DNA from: Lysobacter sp. K5869
GTDB lineage: Bacteria; Pseudomonadota; Gammaproteobacteria; Xanthomonadales; Xanthomonadaceae
DNA: 64,000 nt
Assembly: GCF_018847975.1 (NCBI RefSeq)
Contig: NZ_CP072597.1
Span: 310,001 to 374,000, forward strand
Direction of reading: 5' to 3'
Each line of letters begins with the position of its first letter. The first letter of the stretch is position 1. The notes below the pieces were generated by a model, which was given only the letters and a program-made list of their open reading frames with translations, ran no database searches and was not told where the DNA came from. The position numbers were made by a program, and so were the translations under genes. This document shows, in pieces, positions 33,468 through 42,843 of this stretch.

Positions 33468-33905
33468 TCAATCGGCGGCGAGCGACACCGCGCACAAGAC
33501 GAAGCCCAGCAGCGACAAGCCCAGCGCACTCGCCACGCTGCCCACCGGCGTGCGCGCGCCGGTGGCGCGGCGCAAGCCCGCTGCGATCGCGACCGGCGGG
33601 GCCAGCGCCAACAGGCAATACGCTTGGAACAGCGTCAGCGACGCCATGCCCGGCCGCGACAATACGAACTCGTTCAGCAGCAACGCACCGGCCGCGACAC
33701 AGGCCAGCCACGCGGCGCCGACCGCGCGCATCAGCGCGAGCAGCAACAGGCGCATGCGCGGCGGCACGCTGTCCCAGGATTGATCGGCCGCGGCGCGGTG
33801 ATACGGCATGAATGTCCGCCGGGTCAGATAGGCGAGCGCGAACGCCAGCACGATCGCGAACGCGGCGACGTAGCAGGTCGCACCCATCCAAGCCCATGCA
33901 CTCAT
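33468..33905 (-). CDS. Four-helix membrane protein, hypothetical
   Basis: 145 residues with membrane segments at about 6-28, 52-78, 85-105 and 120-143. No family motif is recognised. The spacing of 22 bases to the thioesterase suggests an operon. The ATG at 33905 is preceded by GGGAGACCGAC. Confidence 0.75.
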   Translation of the reverse strand: MSAWAWMGATCYVAAFAIVLAFALAYLTRRTFMPYHRAAADQSWDSVPPRMRLLLLALMRAVGAAWLACVAAGALLLNEFVLSRPGMASLTLFQAYCLLALAPPVAIAAGLRRATGARTPVGSVASALGLSLLGFVLCAVSLAAD

Positions 33906-34417
33906 GTCGGTCTCCCGCCGATGGCGCGGCCGCGGAGGAACGCGCGCCGTCTGCGCTGGCTACAACGCCCGCGCGCGGCCGCCGTGAACCGGCCGGCGCA
34001 CGCGGCGCGGCCGGCTCGCTCACCGCGACTCACCTCGTTCGTGAACGCGTGTGACGCTAGGCCGCGATCCGCTGCGAGCGCGCCCACACAAGCCTCGCGG
34101 CGTCCGCGCCGGCGTGACGCGCGGCGGCAAAAAACTGCGGATGCGTGCCAGCGCGGCTTCGCGCGGCCTTGAACATCGCTTGCGTCCAATGCGCTTGCGC
34201 GTCGGCCCATGACCGACCTCCCCCATGCGGCACGCACGCGCACGCCGTGCGGCCGAGCGCGGTGCCGCGATCCGGCGGCATCGCGCGCGCGTCGTTCGCC
34301 GCGGCGCCGGCTTCGCGAGCGCGGCTCACGGCTGAACCTAAGCCGCTATCGGTGCGAAAACGCGAACGCCCGCGCTAACGCGGGCGTTCGCAGGTCCGGT
34401 CGTGCAGGCTGCGCCGC
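33906..34417. other. Intergenic region between two leftward operons
   Basis: 512 bases with no believable gene; the open frames here are Arg-rich and lack ribosome sites. The right end holds the terminator of argO (34352-34391). The left end should carry the promoter of the membrane protein/thioesterase pair. Confidence 0.5.
34352..34391 (-). terminator. Rho-independent terminator of argO
   Basis: Perfect 13-bp stem (34362-34374 with 34379-34391, arms GCGAACGCCCGCG / CGCGGGCGTTCGC) with a 4-base loop. In the argO direction the stem is followed by GTTTTCGC, a short U-run. It starts 27 bases after the argO stop. Confidence 0.85.
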
Positions 34418-35035
34418 TCAGCTCAACGGCTGCAGCAACAGCATCAAGCACAGCACCCACATGAACAACGCGATGCCGCCGTCGAGCACCCGCCACGCGC
34501 GCGGGTTGCGGAACACCGGTTCCAGCAAGCGCGCGCCGAAGCCCAGCGAGACGAACCAGACGATGCTGGCCGCGCAGGCGCCGATCGCGAAGGCCCAGCG
34601 CAGTTCGCCGGCATAGCGCGTGGACAGGCTGCCGAGCAGGATCATGGTGTCGAGATAGACGTGCGGGTTGAGAAAGGTGAAGGCCAGACAGGTCAGCACC
34701 GCGGTGCGCAGGGTCTGCTGCTTGGCATTGCCGGCGTCGAGCGCGCCGGTGCCCAGCCAGGCGCGGCGCGCGGCCAGGAAACCGTAGACGCCCAGGAACG
34801 CGGCGCCGCCGAAGCGCAGCACCTGCAGCAGGCCGGGCCAGGCCTGCACCAGCGCGCCGATGCCGGCCACGCCGGCCAGGATCAGGACGATGTCGCTGAG
34901 CGCGCAGATCGCCACCACCGGGCCGATGTGGCGGCGGACCAGCCCCTGGCGCAGGACGAAGGCGTTCTGTGCGCCGATGGCGATGATGAGGCCGGCGCTG
35001 GCGAGAAAGCCGGCGAGGGCGGCGGCGGAAAACAT
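34418..35035 (-). CDS. argO: LysE/ArgO-family amino-acid exporter
   Basis: 205 residues; six hydrophobic segments. The family signature is IAIGAQNAFVLRQGLVRRHI near the N-terminus, with FLNPHVYLDTMILLG in the middle. It exports arginine (ArgO) or lysine (LysE) through the inner membrane. The start ATG at 35035 follows GGAG by six bases; a TTG at 35047 is less likely. It diverges from an ArgP/LysG-type LysR regulator, the classical regulatory pair in which the LysR protein activates export when lysine or arginine is in excess. Confidence 0.93.
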   Translation of the reverse strand: MFSAAALAGFLASAGLIIAIGAQNAFVLRQGLVRRHIGPVVAICALSDIVLILAGVAGIGALVQAWPGLLQVLRFGGAAFLGVYGFLAARRAWLGTGALDAGNAKQQTLRTAVLTCLAFTFLNPHVYLDTMILLGSLSTRYAGELRWAFAIGACAASIVWFVSLGFGARLLEPVFRNPRAWRVLDGGIALFMWVLCLMLLLQPLS

Positions 35036-35100
35036 GGCGGACTCCAAAACGATGACGACGACGGGGGACGCGGCATCCTGCCGCCCCGCCCGGATTAAGG

Positions 35101-35140
35101 CCAGCTAATTTTCCTTTACAGTGTCAAGAATTTCTAATGA
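35101..35140. promoter_or_regulatory. argO/argP promoter-operator region
   Basis: An AT-rich block within the 128-base divergent gap. On the argO strand a TTGACA hexamer is at 35122-35127. A clear -10 at standard spacing is not seen, which would fit a promoter that needs an activator such as ArgP. Confidence 0.35.
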
Positions 35141-35163
35141 CGGCCGCCGGCCGGGAGCGCGCC

Positions 35164-36060
35164 ATGGACCTCCTCCACCCGCAGTTGGCCGCGTTCGCGG
35201 CGGTGCTGGAAGAAGGCAGTTTCGAGGGCGCGGCGCGGCGGCTGTCGGTCACCTCTTCGGCGGTGTCGCAGCGGATCAAGGCGCTGGAGGACCGCCTCGG
35301 CCAAGTGCTGGTGGTGCGGCAAGCGCCGTGCCGGCCGACCCGCGCCGGCGAACGCCTGCTGCGCCGGGTCCGGCCGATGCAGGCGCTGGAAGCCGAGGCG
35401 CTGGCCGATTTCCTGGTCGAGGACCGCGCCAGCGCGGCTACGCGGCCCGTGGCGATCGCCGTCAACGACGATTCGCTGGATACGTGGTTCCTGGCGGCGA
35501 TGGCGCAACTGCACAGCCAATACGGCTACCTGTTCGACGTGCGCGTCGACGATCAGGACCACACCCTGGACCTGCTGCGCAACGGCAGCGTGCTCGGCGC
35601 GGTCACCGCCGAGGCCAACGCCTTGCAGGGTTGCAACGTGCATCCGCTCGGGACGATGCGCTACCGCGCCATCGCTTCGCCCGAATTCGCCGCGCGCCAT
35701 TTCGCCGGCGGCGTCGACGCGCAGGCCTTGGCGCAGGCGCCGATGATCGTGTTCAACCGCAAGGACGAGCTGCAGTGGCGCTTCGTCCGCCGCATCACCC
35801 GCGCGCGGCTGACGCCGCCGATCCATTACGTGCCGACCTCCAGCGGCTTCGTCGAGGCCGCCGCGCGCGGCCTGGGCTGGTGCCTCGCGCCGGAGCCGCT
35901 GGCCGGGCCGTATTTGCGCGCCGGCCGGATCGTGCTGATCGATCCTCAGCGCCATCTCGATGTGCCGTTGTACTGGCAACACGCGGCGGTGCGTTCGAGC
36001 GTGCTGCAACGCATCGGCCAAGTGCTGCGCGAAACCGCGGCCGAAGCCTTGCGGACCTGA
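35164..36060 (+). CDS. argP: ArgP/LysG (IciA)-type LysR regulator of the exporter
   Basis: 298 residues from the ATG at 35164, preceded by GGGAG. The helix-turn-helix is FEGAARRLSVTSSAVSQRIK, and the signature ALEDRLGQVLVVRQAPCRPT plus the NDDSLDTWFLAA ligand-domain segment are typical of ArgP (LysG). It binds lysine or arginine and activates argO/lysE. The divergent neighbour is exactly that exporter. It is followed 46 bases later by a chromate transporter that is probably independent. Confidence 0.93.
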   Translation: MDLLHPQLAAFAAVLEEGSFEGAARRLSVTSSAVSQRIKALEDRLGQVLVVRQAPCRPTRAGERLLRRVRPMQALEAEALADFLVEDRASAATRPVAIAVNDDSLDTWFLAAMAQLHSQYGYLFDVRVDDQDHTLDLLRNGSVLGAVTAEANALQGCNVHPLGTMRYRAIASPEFAARHFAGGVDAQALAQAPMIVFNRKDELQWRFVRRITRARLTPPIHYVPTSSGFVEAAARGLGWCLAPEPLAGPYLRAGRIVLIDPQRHLDVPLYWQHAAVRSSVLQRIGQVLRETAAEALRT

Positions 36061-36106
36061 CCCGCGCGGTTGCTACCATCGCCCCGATCCACCGCGCGAG
36101 GCGTTC

Positions 36107-37315
36107 GTGTCCGCTACCGCTCCTTCCTCGCCGCCGGGCACCGCGCGCGAAGTGTTCGCCGCGTTCGCGCGCCTGGGGCTGACCGGCTTCGGCGGGCCGA
36201 TCGCGCATCTGGCCTATTTCCGCGAGGAATTCGTGCGCCGGCGCGGCTGGCTCGACGACGCGCGCTATGCGCAGTTGCTGTCGCTGTGTCAGTTCCTGCC
36301 GGGTCCGGCCAGCAGCCAGATGGGATTGGCCATCGGCTTGTTGCGCGCGGGCTGGCGCGGCGCGCTGGCGGCGTTCGTCGCTTTCACCTTGCCCTCGGCG
36401 CTGGCGATGTTCGCCTTCGCCGCGCTGGCGCCGCGCTTGAACCAAGGCCTGGGCGCCGCCGCCGTGCACGGACTGAAGCTGGTCGCGGTGGTCGTGGTCG
36501 CGCACGGCTTGCTCGGTATGGCGCGGCGATTGACGCCGGATTGGCCGCGCGCCGCACTCGCCCTCGCCGCGGCGGCGCTGGTGTCGCTCAGCGGCAGCGC
36601 GTGGGCGCAGTTGCTCGCCATCGCCGCGGGCGGCGTGCTCGGACGCTGGTTATGCCGATCGGCGCGAACCGAAACCGCCTCCGGCTTCGCCCTGCCCTAT
36701 GGCCGCCGCGCCGCCCTCGCCTTCGCCGCCGCGTTCGCGCTGGGTTTGGCGCTGGCCTTGCTGTGGCCGCAATCGGCGAGCGCGACGCCGACCGCGCTCG
36801 CCGCCGCGTTCTATCGCGCCGGCGCGCTGGTGTTCGGCGGCGGCCATGTGGTGCTGCCGCTGCTGCAGCAAGCGGTGGTCGACAGCGGCTGGATCGGCGC
36901 CGACCGTTTCCTCGCCGGCTACGGCGCGGCGCAGGCGATGCCCGGGCCGATGTTCTCGCTGGCGGCGTTTCTCGGCGCCGAAACGCCGCTGGCGGCGCCC
37001 GCGGCGGTGGGCGCGGCGATCGCGCTGGCGGCGCTGTTTCTGCCCGGTTTCTTGATCCTGCTGGCCGCGCTGCCGGCGTGGAAGACGCTGGCCGGCCGTC
37101 CCGCCGCGGCCAGCGCGATGGCCGGCGTCAACGCCGCGGTCGTCGGGCTGCTGGCGGCGGCGCTGTGGTCGATCTGCGGCGCCGGCGTGCGCGGCTGGTC
37201 GGATACCGCCATCGTCGCGGTCGGCTTCGCGCTGCTGGCCGTCGCGCGCTTGTCGGCGCTGTGGATCGTGTTGTGGTGCCTCCTCGCCGCGGTCGCGGCC
37301 AGTCTGCTCGGCTGA
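36107..37315 (+). CDS. chrA: Chromate transporter, bidomain ChrA
   Basis: 402 residues, the length of long-chain CHR proteins. Two homologous halves carry FGGPIAHLAYFREEFVRRRG ... QFLPGPASSQMG and FGGGHVVLPLLQQAVVDSGW ... QAMPGPMFSLAAFLG. It extrudes chromate, probably by proton exchange, at the inner membrane; some CHR proteins serve sulphate instead. The start is a GTG at 36107 with GAGG upstream. No chrB or other metal genes are adjacent. Confidence 0.92.
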   Translation: MSATAPSSPPGTAREVFAAFARLGLTGFGGPIAHLAYFREEFVRRRGWLDDARYAQLLSLCQFLPGPASSQMGLAIGLLRAGWRGALAAFVAFTLPSALAMFAFAALAPRLNQGLGAAAVHGLKLVAVVVVAHGLLGMARRLTPDWPRAALALAAAALVSLSGSAWAQLLAIAAGGVLGRWLCRSARTETASGFALPYGRRAALAFAAAFALGLALALLWPQSASATPTALAAAFYRAGALVFGGGHVVLPLLQQAVVDSGWIGADRFLAGYGAAQAMPGPMFSLAAFLGAETPLAAPAAVGAAIALAALFLPGFLILLAALPAWKTLAGRPAAASAMAGVNAAVVGLLAAALWSICGAGVRGWSDTAIVAVGFALLAVARLSALWIVLWCLLAAVAASLLG

Positions 37316-37325
37316 CCGCGCGCGC

Positions 37326-37742
37326 TCAATCGATATGAACCATCTCGATTCCGCGCGCCGTGCATAAGCGCAACGGCGCGCCTTTGCGCAAGCTCTGCAT
37401 GGGGTAACAACGGCATTGCGTCGAAGCCGCGGGCTGCGCGCCGGGCGGGACGAAGACGGGGCCATCGTAGACGCACGCGCTCTGGCATTGCTCGCTCACC
37501 CGGCAAGCCTTGCCGCCATCGCGCGTGGGCAGATTGCAGCCGGGCATGCGGCCCCGGCCGCTGAGCGTCCCGCCCCAATCGCCGCGCAAGATTTTGCAGC
37601 GCCGTTCGAGTCGAGCGACGCAAGCGCGCGTGGGATGCGCGAAGCAGGCCGCCTCCCGCGTGCGATAGTCCGCCGCTTCCTCGGCGTGGCCAGCGAAGAC
37701 GAGCAGGCCGGCGGCCGCCAACAGGACGATTCTGGCGCTCAT
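37326..37742 (-). CDS. Secreted cysteine-rich protein
   Basis: 138 residues from the ATG at 37742 with GAGGG upstream. A signal peptide ends near AGHA/EE (about residue 20). The mature part holds ten cysteines in 118 residues (AACF, RACV, RRCK, PGCN, KACR, EQCQ, SACV, TQCRC, RLC), an even number expected to pair as disulphides. No catalytic motif is recognised. It could be a small inhibitor, adhesin or toxin-like protein. It ends 10 bases from the convergent chrA. Confidence 0.78.
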   Translation of the reverse strand: MSARIVLLAAAGLLVFAGHAEEAADYRTREAACFAHPTRACVARLERRCKILRGDWGGTLSGRGRMPGCNLPTRDGGKACRVSEQCQSACVYDGPVFVPPGAQPAASTQCRCYPMQSLRKGAPLRLCTARGIEMVHID

Positions 37743-38086
37743 GCATTTGCCCTCGAGACGATACGCGTAGGTCCGCAATGCAACGGCCCGGGATGGGCGA
37801 CGGGGTTTCGCTCCCGGCGCGTTCATCCGCAAACGCATTCCCCTTGGCGTTGCGCGGGGCGCCGTTCCAGCCGCGCCTACGCCGGCGAATGTCGTAAAAC
37901 CGTCGCCCCGGCGGCGCCGCTGCGAGCAGATCCGGCAAGGTCTGCCGCCCGATTCGCGGTAAACGCGAAGGCGCCCCGGCGCGCTCGTCAGTCGCTGGCG
38001 CGCCTGTCAGTTTCGCGTCAGCGTCGCGACCGTTAAGGAATGCTAATGTCGCCCGTGGTTTACCCGCACGGCGATCCAACAGGACC
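37743..38086. other. Divergent intergenic region before the RND efflux genes
   Basis: 344 bases without a gene. Near its right end, ACCGTTAAGGAATGCTAATGT contains a possible -10 (TAATGT) for the efflux operon about 35 bases before its ATG. No local repressor gene accompanies the efflux genes. Confidence 0.4.
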
Positions 38087-39316
38087 ATGACTATCAGCCC
38101 GTTCGCCGCCACCGCCGCCGCCCGTGCCGGACACCCGCTCAGCCGCCTCGCGCTGCTCGCCGCCGCCTGCCTCGCCCTGTCCGCCTGCGGCGGGGGCAAG
38201 GACAAGAAGGCCGGCGACGGCAAGGACCGCGCGGTCGAAGTCGGCTATGTGGTGATGCAGCCGACCACGGTCGCGCTGACCAACGAATTCAACGGCCGCG
38301 CCGTGGCCTTCCAGAGCTCGGAAGTGCGGCCGCAGGTCGGCGGGCTGGTGCAGCGCCAGTTCTTCCAGGAAGGCAGCCTGGTGCGCGCCGGCCAGCCGCT
38401 CTATCAGATCGATCCGAGCCTGTACCGCGCCTCGGTCGAGCAGGCCGAGGCCGACCTCAAGAACGCGCGCGCCGCGCTCACCGCCGCCGACCTGCTGGCC
38501 CAGCGCAACAAGTCGCTGGTGGCCACGCAGATGATCAGCCGCCAGGATTACGACAACGCCTTCGCCGCCGCAGGGCAAGCGCGCGCGAACGTCGCCCAGC
38601 GCGAGGCCGCGCTGTCCACCGCGCGCATCAACCAGCGCTTCACCACGGTGCCGGCGCCGATCGACGGCCGCATCGGCCGCTCGCTGGTCACCGTCGGCGC
38701 GCTGGTCACGCCCGATCAGGCCGCGCCGCTGGCGACGATCCAACGCCTGGATCCGATCTATGTCGACGTACAGCAATCCGCGCAGCAGTTGCTGGCGCTG
38801 CGCGAGCAGCTGTCGTCCGGCAGCGTGCAGGCCAGCGAGACCAGCGCGCGCATCGTGCTGCCCAACGGCAATCTGTATCCGCAGCCGGGCACGCTGCAGT
38901 TCTCCGAAGTGCTGGTGGACGAATCCACCGGCACCGTCACCCTGCGCATCCGCGTGCCCAACCCGGACGGTTTGCTGCTGCCGGGCATGTTCCTGCGCGC
39001 GCGGCTGGCGCAAGCCACGCAGGCGCAGGCCTATCGCCTGCCGCAGCAGGCGCTGGTGCGCGGACCGACCGGCGACGCCTTCGTCTGGGTGGTGGGCGCC
39101 GACAACAAAGCCGTGCAGCGGCCCATCGGCGCCGACCGCGTCGACGGCAGCGACTGGATCGTCAGCACCGGCCTCAATCCCGGCGACAAGGTCGTCACCC
39201 AAGGCATCGGCTCGCTGCGCCGCGACTCCGTTGTGCGCGCGGTGCCGGCCTCGACGCCGCAGAAACTGCAAGCGCCCGACGCCGCTTCGGCGGCGCGTCC
39301 GGCGAAGCAAGGCTGA
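38087..39316 (+). CDS. RND efflux periplasmic adaptor (membrane fusion protein)
   Basis: 409 residues. The N-terminus carries a lipoprotein signal, LAACLALSACGGGKDKK, with the lipobox Cys at about residue 41. The biotinyl-lipoyl, hairpin and beta-barrel order is as in AcrA/MexA: EVRPQVGGLVQRQFFQEGSL, hairpin about 100-160, then TVPAPIDGRIGRSLVTVGAL and the barrel. It links the inner-membrane pump to an outer-membrane channel. It is nine bases upstream of the pump gene. AGGA lies unusually close to the ATG (two bases), so translation may start slightly further downstream. Confidence 0.95.
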   Translation: MTISPFAATAAARAGHPLSRLALLAAACLALSACGGGKDKKAGDGKDRAVEVGYVVMQPTTVALTNEFNGRAVAFQSSEVRPQVGGLVQRQFFQEGSLVRAGQPLYQIDPSLYRASVEQAEADLKNARAALTAADLLAQRNKSLVATQMISRQDYDNAFAAAGQARANVAQREAALSTARINQRFTTVPAPIDGRIGRSLVTVGALVTPDQAAPLATIQRLDPIYVDVQQSAQQLLALREQLSSGSVQASETSARIVLPNGNLYPQPGTLQFSEVLVDESTGTVTLRIRVPNPDGLLLPGMFLRARLAQATQAQAYRLPQQALVRGPTGDAFVWVVGADNKAVQRPIGADRVDGSDWIVSTGLNPGDKVVTQGIGSLRRDSVVRAVPASTPQKLQAPDAASAARPAKQG

Positions 39317-39325
39317 GGCGCGCGC

Positions 39326-42300
39326 ATGATTTCCCGCGTTTTCATCGAGCGCCCGATCTTCGCCTGGGTGCTGGCCATCGTGGTCATGCTCGGCGGCGCC
39401 TTCGCCATCCGCAGCCTGCCGATCTCGCAGTATCCCAACGTCGCGCCGCCCAACGTCAGCATCCGCGCCAACTACCCCGGCGCCTCGGCCGAGACCATCG
39501 AGAACAGCGTCACCCAGGTGATCGAGCAGACCCTGACCGGCATCGACGGCATGCTGTACTTCAGCTCGACCTCGACCTCGCGCGGGCAGGTCACCATCTC
39601 GGTCACCTTCGACACCAGCGTCGATCCCGACATCGCCCAGGTGCAGGTGCAAAATCAGGTCCAGCAAGCGATTCCGCGCTTGCCGCAGCAGGTGCAGCAG
39701 CAGGGCATCGTGGTGCGCAAGGCGAATCCCGACGATCTGATGCTGGTGGCGATCTACGACGAGAACAACACCGTCACCAACCGCGATATCGCCGACTACC
39801 TCACCACCAATTTCCAGGATCCGATCTCGCGCATCGCCGGCATCGGCGACGCCAACGTCTACGGCAGCCCGTACGCGATGCGGGTGTGGCTGGATCCGAG
39901 CAAGCTGGCCTCGTTCCAACTGATGCCCAGCGACGTGGTCGCGGCGATCCGCAGCCAGAACGCCGAGGTCGCCGCCGGCCAGATCGGCGATCAGCCGCAG
40001 CCGGCCACGCAGATGCTCAACGCGCTGGTGACCGCGCAGACGCGCTTGCAGACCGCCGAGCAGTTCCGCCAGATCGTGCTCAAGACCCAGCCCAACGGCG
40101 CCTCGGTGCGCTTGCAGGACGTGGCGCGGGTGGAGATCGGCTCGGAGAACTACAACTCCTCCAGCCTGCTCAATGGCCATCCCGCCGCCGGCATGGCGCT
40201 GCAGTTGGCGCCCGGCGCGAACGCGCTGGAATCGGCCGAGCTGGTGCGCGCCGAAGTCGCGCGGCTGGCGGCGAACCTGCCGCAGGGCTGGAAGGTCGCC
40301 TACCTCAACGACGCCACCGACTTCATCAAACTGTCGATCAGCGAGGTGGTCAAGACGCTGATCGAGGCGATCGTCCTGGTGGTGATCGTGATGTTCGTGT
40401 TCCTGCAGAGCTGGCGCGCGACGCTGATCCCGGCGATCGCGGTGCCGGTGGTGCTGCTGGGCACCTTCGGCATCATTTACGCCGCCGGGTTCTCGATCAA
40501 CACGCTCACGTTGTTCGGGTTGGTGCTGGCCATCGGCCTGCTCGTCGACGACGCCATCGTCGTGGTCGAGAACGTCGAGCGGCTGATGCACGAGAACCCG
40601 AACATGACGCCGCGTCAGGCCACCATCGCCTCGATGCGCGAAATCAACGTGGCGCTGATCGCCATCGCCTTGGTGCTGTCGGCGGTGTTCCTGCCGATGG
40701 TGATGTTCGGCGGCTCCACCGGCGTGATCTACCGCCAGTTCTCGCTGACCATCGTCTCCTCGATGGCGCTGTCGGTGCTGGTCGCGCTGGTGCTGAGCCC
40801 GGCGCTGACCGCGACCTTGCTCAAATCGCCGCATGCGCTGGCGGCCGAAGGCCCGGGTTGGATCGCGCGGCGCGCGCCGGGCTTGGCGGCGCTGCCCTCG
40901 CGCCTGGGCCACGGTTTCAATCGCGCGCTGGAATCCGCCACCGGCCGCTATCTGAGCAGCGTGCAGTCGATCTTCCGCCACCGCTGGGTCGCGCTGCTGA
41001 GCTATGCGCTGATCGCCGGCGCGCTGGCGCTGCTATTCCTGCGCTTGCCGACCGGCTTCCTGCCGTCGGAAGACCAGGGCCGGGTCAACATCCAGTTCCG
41101 TCTGCCCGGCGGCGCCACGCTCGGCCGCACCAGCGAGGTGCGCGATCAGGTCAACGACTACCTGAGCAAGAACGAATCCGAACTGATCAGCGCCGCCTTC
41201 ATCGTCGCCGGCGGCGGCGGCCCGACCGCGTCGCAGAACTCGGGCCAGGGCTTCGTCAGTCTGGTCGACTGGTCGCAGCGCGAGAACGCCGACGGCAGCG
41301 CCGACGCGATGATCGGCCGCGTGTCCAAAGCGCTGACCGGCCTGCGCGACGCCAGCGTGTTCGTGCTGGCGCCGCCGCCGATCCGCGGCTTCGGCCAGAC
41401 CAGCGGCTTCACCCTGGAACTGCAGAACACCAGCGGCATGTCGCGCGCGGACTTCGCCGCGGCCAGCGACAAGCTGATCGCCGCCGCCCAGCGCGATCCG
41501 CTGCTCGGTTCGGTGCGCCCCACGCTGTTGCCGGACACGCCGACGCTGCGGGTCAACAGCGACGCGCAACTGCTCTCCAGCCTCGGCCTGACCCAGGACT
41601 CGGTGAATTCGACCCTGTCCACCGCCTGGGGCGGCACCTACGTCAACGACTTCATCGACCGCGGCCGGGTCAAGCGCGTGTACGTGCAGGGCGATGCGCC
41701 GTTCCGCAACGAACCGCAGAGCCTGTATCAATGGCATGTGCGCGGCGCCGACGGACAGATGACGCCGTTCTCGGCCTTCGCCACGCTCGGCTGGGCGCAG
41801 GCGCCGACCGCGCTGCTGCGTTTCAACGGCGTGCCGGCGACCGAGTTGCAGGGCACGCCCGCGCCCGGCGTCAGCAGCGGCACGGCGATGGCGCGCATGG
41901 AAGAGCTGGCGCGCGCGATTCCCGGGGTGAGCGTGGCGTGGTCGGGCCTGTCGTTCCAGGAACGTCTCTCCACCGGTCAAGCGCCGCTGCTGTACGCGCT
42001 GGCGCTGCTGCTGGTGTTCCTGTGTCTGGCCGCGTTGTACGAGAGCTGGTCGATTCCGATCGCGGTGTTGCTGGTGGTGCCGCTGGGCCTGATCGGTGCG
42101 GTGGTCGCGGTGACGCTGCGCGGGCTGGAGAACGACGTGTACTTCCAGATCGGCCTGATCACCACCATGGGCCTCGCGGCGAAGAACGCGATCTTGATCG
42201 TCGAATTCGCCGAACAGGCCGAGCGCCGCGGCAAAGGCACGGTCGAGGCCGCGCTGGAAGCCGCGCGCCTGCGCCTGCGACCGATCCTGATGACCAGCTT

Positions 42301-42514
42301 CGCCTTCATCTTCGGCGCGCTGCCGCTGGCGCTGTCGACCGGCGGCGGCGCCAACAGCCGCATCGAGATCGGCACCGCGGTGGTCGGCGGCACGCTCACC
42401 GCAACGGTGCTGGCGGTGTTCTACATCCCGCTGTTCTATCTGCTGGTGCGCAAAGCGGCGCAGAAGCTCGGCGGCTTGCGCCATCGCGGCGGCGAGGGGC
42501 CGCAGGCGCACTGA
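39326..42514 (+). CDS. RND multidrug efflux pump, HAE-1 (AcrB/MexB) type
   Basis: 1062 residues, the normal length. It begins MISRVFIERPIFAWVLAIVV and carries the conserved LPISQYPNVAPP and GLVLAIGLLVDDAIVVVENV; the paired Asp in the fourth helix (DD) are the proton-relay residues. Twelve membrane helices with two large periplasmic loops are visible. It exports hydrophobic drugs by proton antiport with the adaptor encoded just upstream. No outer-membrane factor gene follows, so it must share TolC or another channel encoded elsewhere. A 10-bp hairpin follows directly at the stop. Confidence 0.96.
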   Translation: MISRVFIERPIFAWVLAIVVMLGGAFAIRSLPISQYPNVAPPNVSIRANYPGASAETIENSVTQVIEQTLTGIDGMLYFSSTSTSRGQVTISVTFDTSVDPDIAQVQVQNQVQQAIPRLPQQVQQQGIVVRKANPDDLMLVAIYDENNTVTNRDIADYLTTNFQDPISRIAGIGDANVYGSPYAMRVWLDPSKLASFQLMPSDVVAAIRSQNAEVAAGQIGDQPQPATQMLNALVTAQTRLQTAEQFRQIVLKTQPNGASVRLQDVARVEIGSENYNSSSLLNGHPAAGMALQLAPGANALESAELVRAEVARLAANLPQGWKVAYLNDATDFIKLSISEVVKTLIEAIVLVVIVMFVFLQSWRATLIPAIAVPVVLLGTFGIIYAAGFSINTLTLFGLVLAIGLLVDDAIVVVENVERLMHENPNMTPRQATIASMREINVALIAIALVLSAVFLPMVMFGGSTGVIYRQFSLTIVSSMALSVLVALVLSPALTATLLKSPHALAAEGPGWIARRAPGLAALPSRLGHGFNRALESATGRYLSSVQSIFRHRWVALLSYALIAGALALLFLRLPTGFLPSEDQGRVNIQFRLPGGATLGRTSEVRDQVNDYLSKNESELISAAFIVAGGGGPTASQNSGQGFVSLVDWSQRENADGSADAMIGRVSKALTGLRDASVFVLAPPPIRGFGQTSGFTLELQNTSGMSRADFAAASDKLIAAAQRDPLLGSVRPTLLPDTPTLRVNSDAQLLSSLGLTQDSVNSTLSTAWGGTYVNDFIDRGRVKRVYVQGDAPFRNEPQSLYQWHVRGADGQMTPFSAFATLGWAQAPTALLRFNGVPATELQGTPAPGVSSGTAMARMEELARAIPGVSVAWSGLSFQERLSTGQAPLLYALALLLVFLCLAALYESWSIPIAVLLVVPLGLIGAVVAVTLRGLENDVYFQIGLITTMGLAAKNAILIVEFAEQAERRGKGTVEAALEAARLRLRPILMTSFAFIFGALPLALSTGGGANSRIEIGTAVVGGTLTATVLAVFYIPLFYLLVRKAAQKLGGLRHRGGEGPQAH

Positions 42515-42540
42515 CGCGACCGCGCTAGGGCGCGGTCGCG
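42515..42540 (+). terminator. Hairpin after the RND pump
   Basis: Perfect 10-bp stem CGCGACCGCG / CGCGGTCGCG with a 6-base loop, starting immediately after the stop codon. No U-run follows, so it may stabilise the mRNA end or pause polymerase rather than terminate alone. Confidence 0.5.
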
Positions 42541-42843
42541 CGTGCCGGCGCCCGCGTCGCGCTTTCCGCGTTCCCGGCTCGCGTCGCGCGCGGGGCTTAG
42601 CCTTCGTTCAGACCCTGCGCACGCGCTGCAGCGATCGCGCGAAGCCGCATGCGCACGAGGTTTCGCGGTGTTTTTTCGCGCGACACCGCGGCCACGAACG
42701 CCCGGGCACAGACGCCCGGCGCCACCTCGCCCGCAACCCCTGTCGCAATACAACGCCCCTGGGCTGGCTAGAATCGCCGGGCCCGCGCCGGCCATGACGG
42801 CCGCGCGCTACGCGCACTTCACCTCCAGGAAGGACATCCCCCA
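42541..42843. other. Intergenic region before the DUF3060 gene
   Basis: About 300 bases with no gene. It contains an inverted repeat CGCGGTGT (42664-42671) / ACACCGCG (42683-42690) around a T-rich centre, perhaps an operator. AAGGACATCCCCCA precedes the next ATG. Confidence 0.4.

Noticed and set aside
38060..40981. A 973-codon open frame antisense to the RND efflux genes, and many similar long antisense frames across the window
   Set aside because: High GC with third-position bias produces long shadow frames. The translation is His/Arg/Gln/Gly-rich low complexity, and the sense frames are clear known families.
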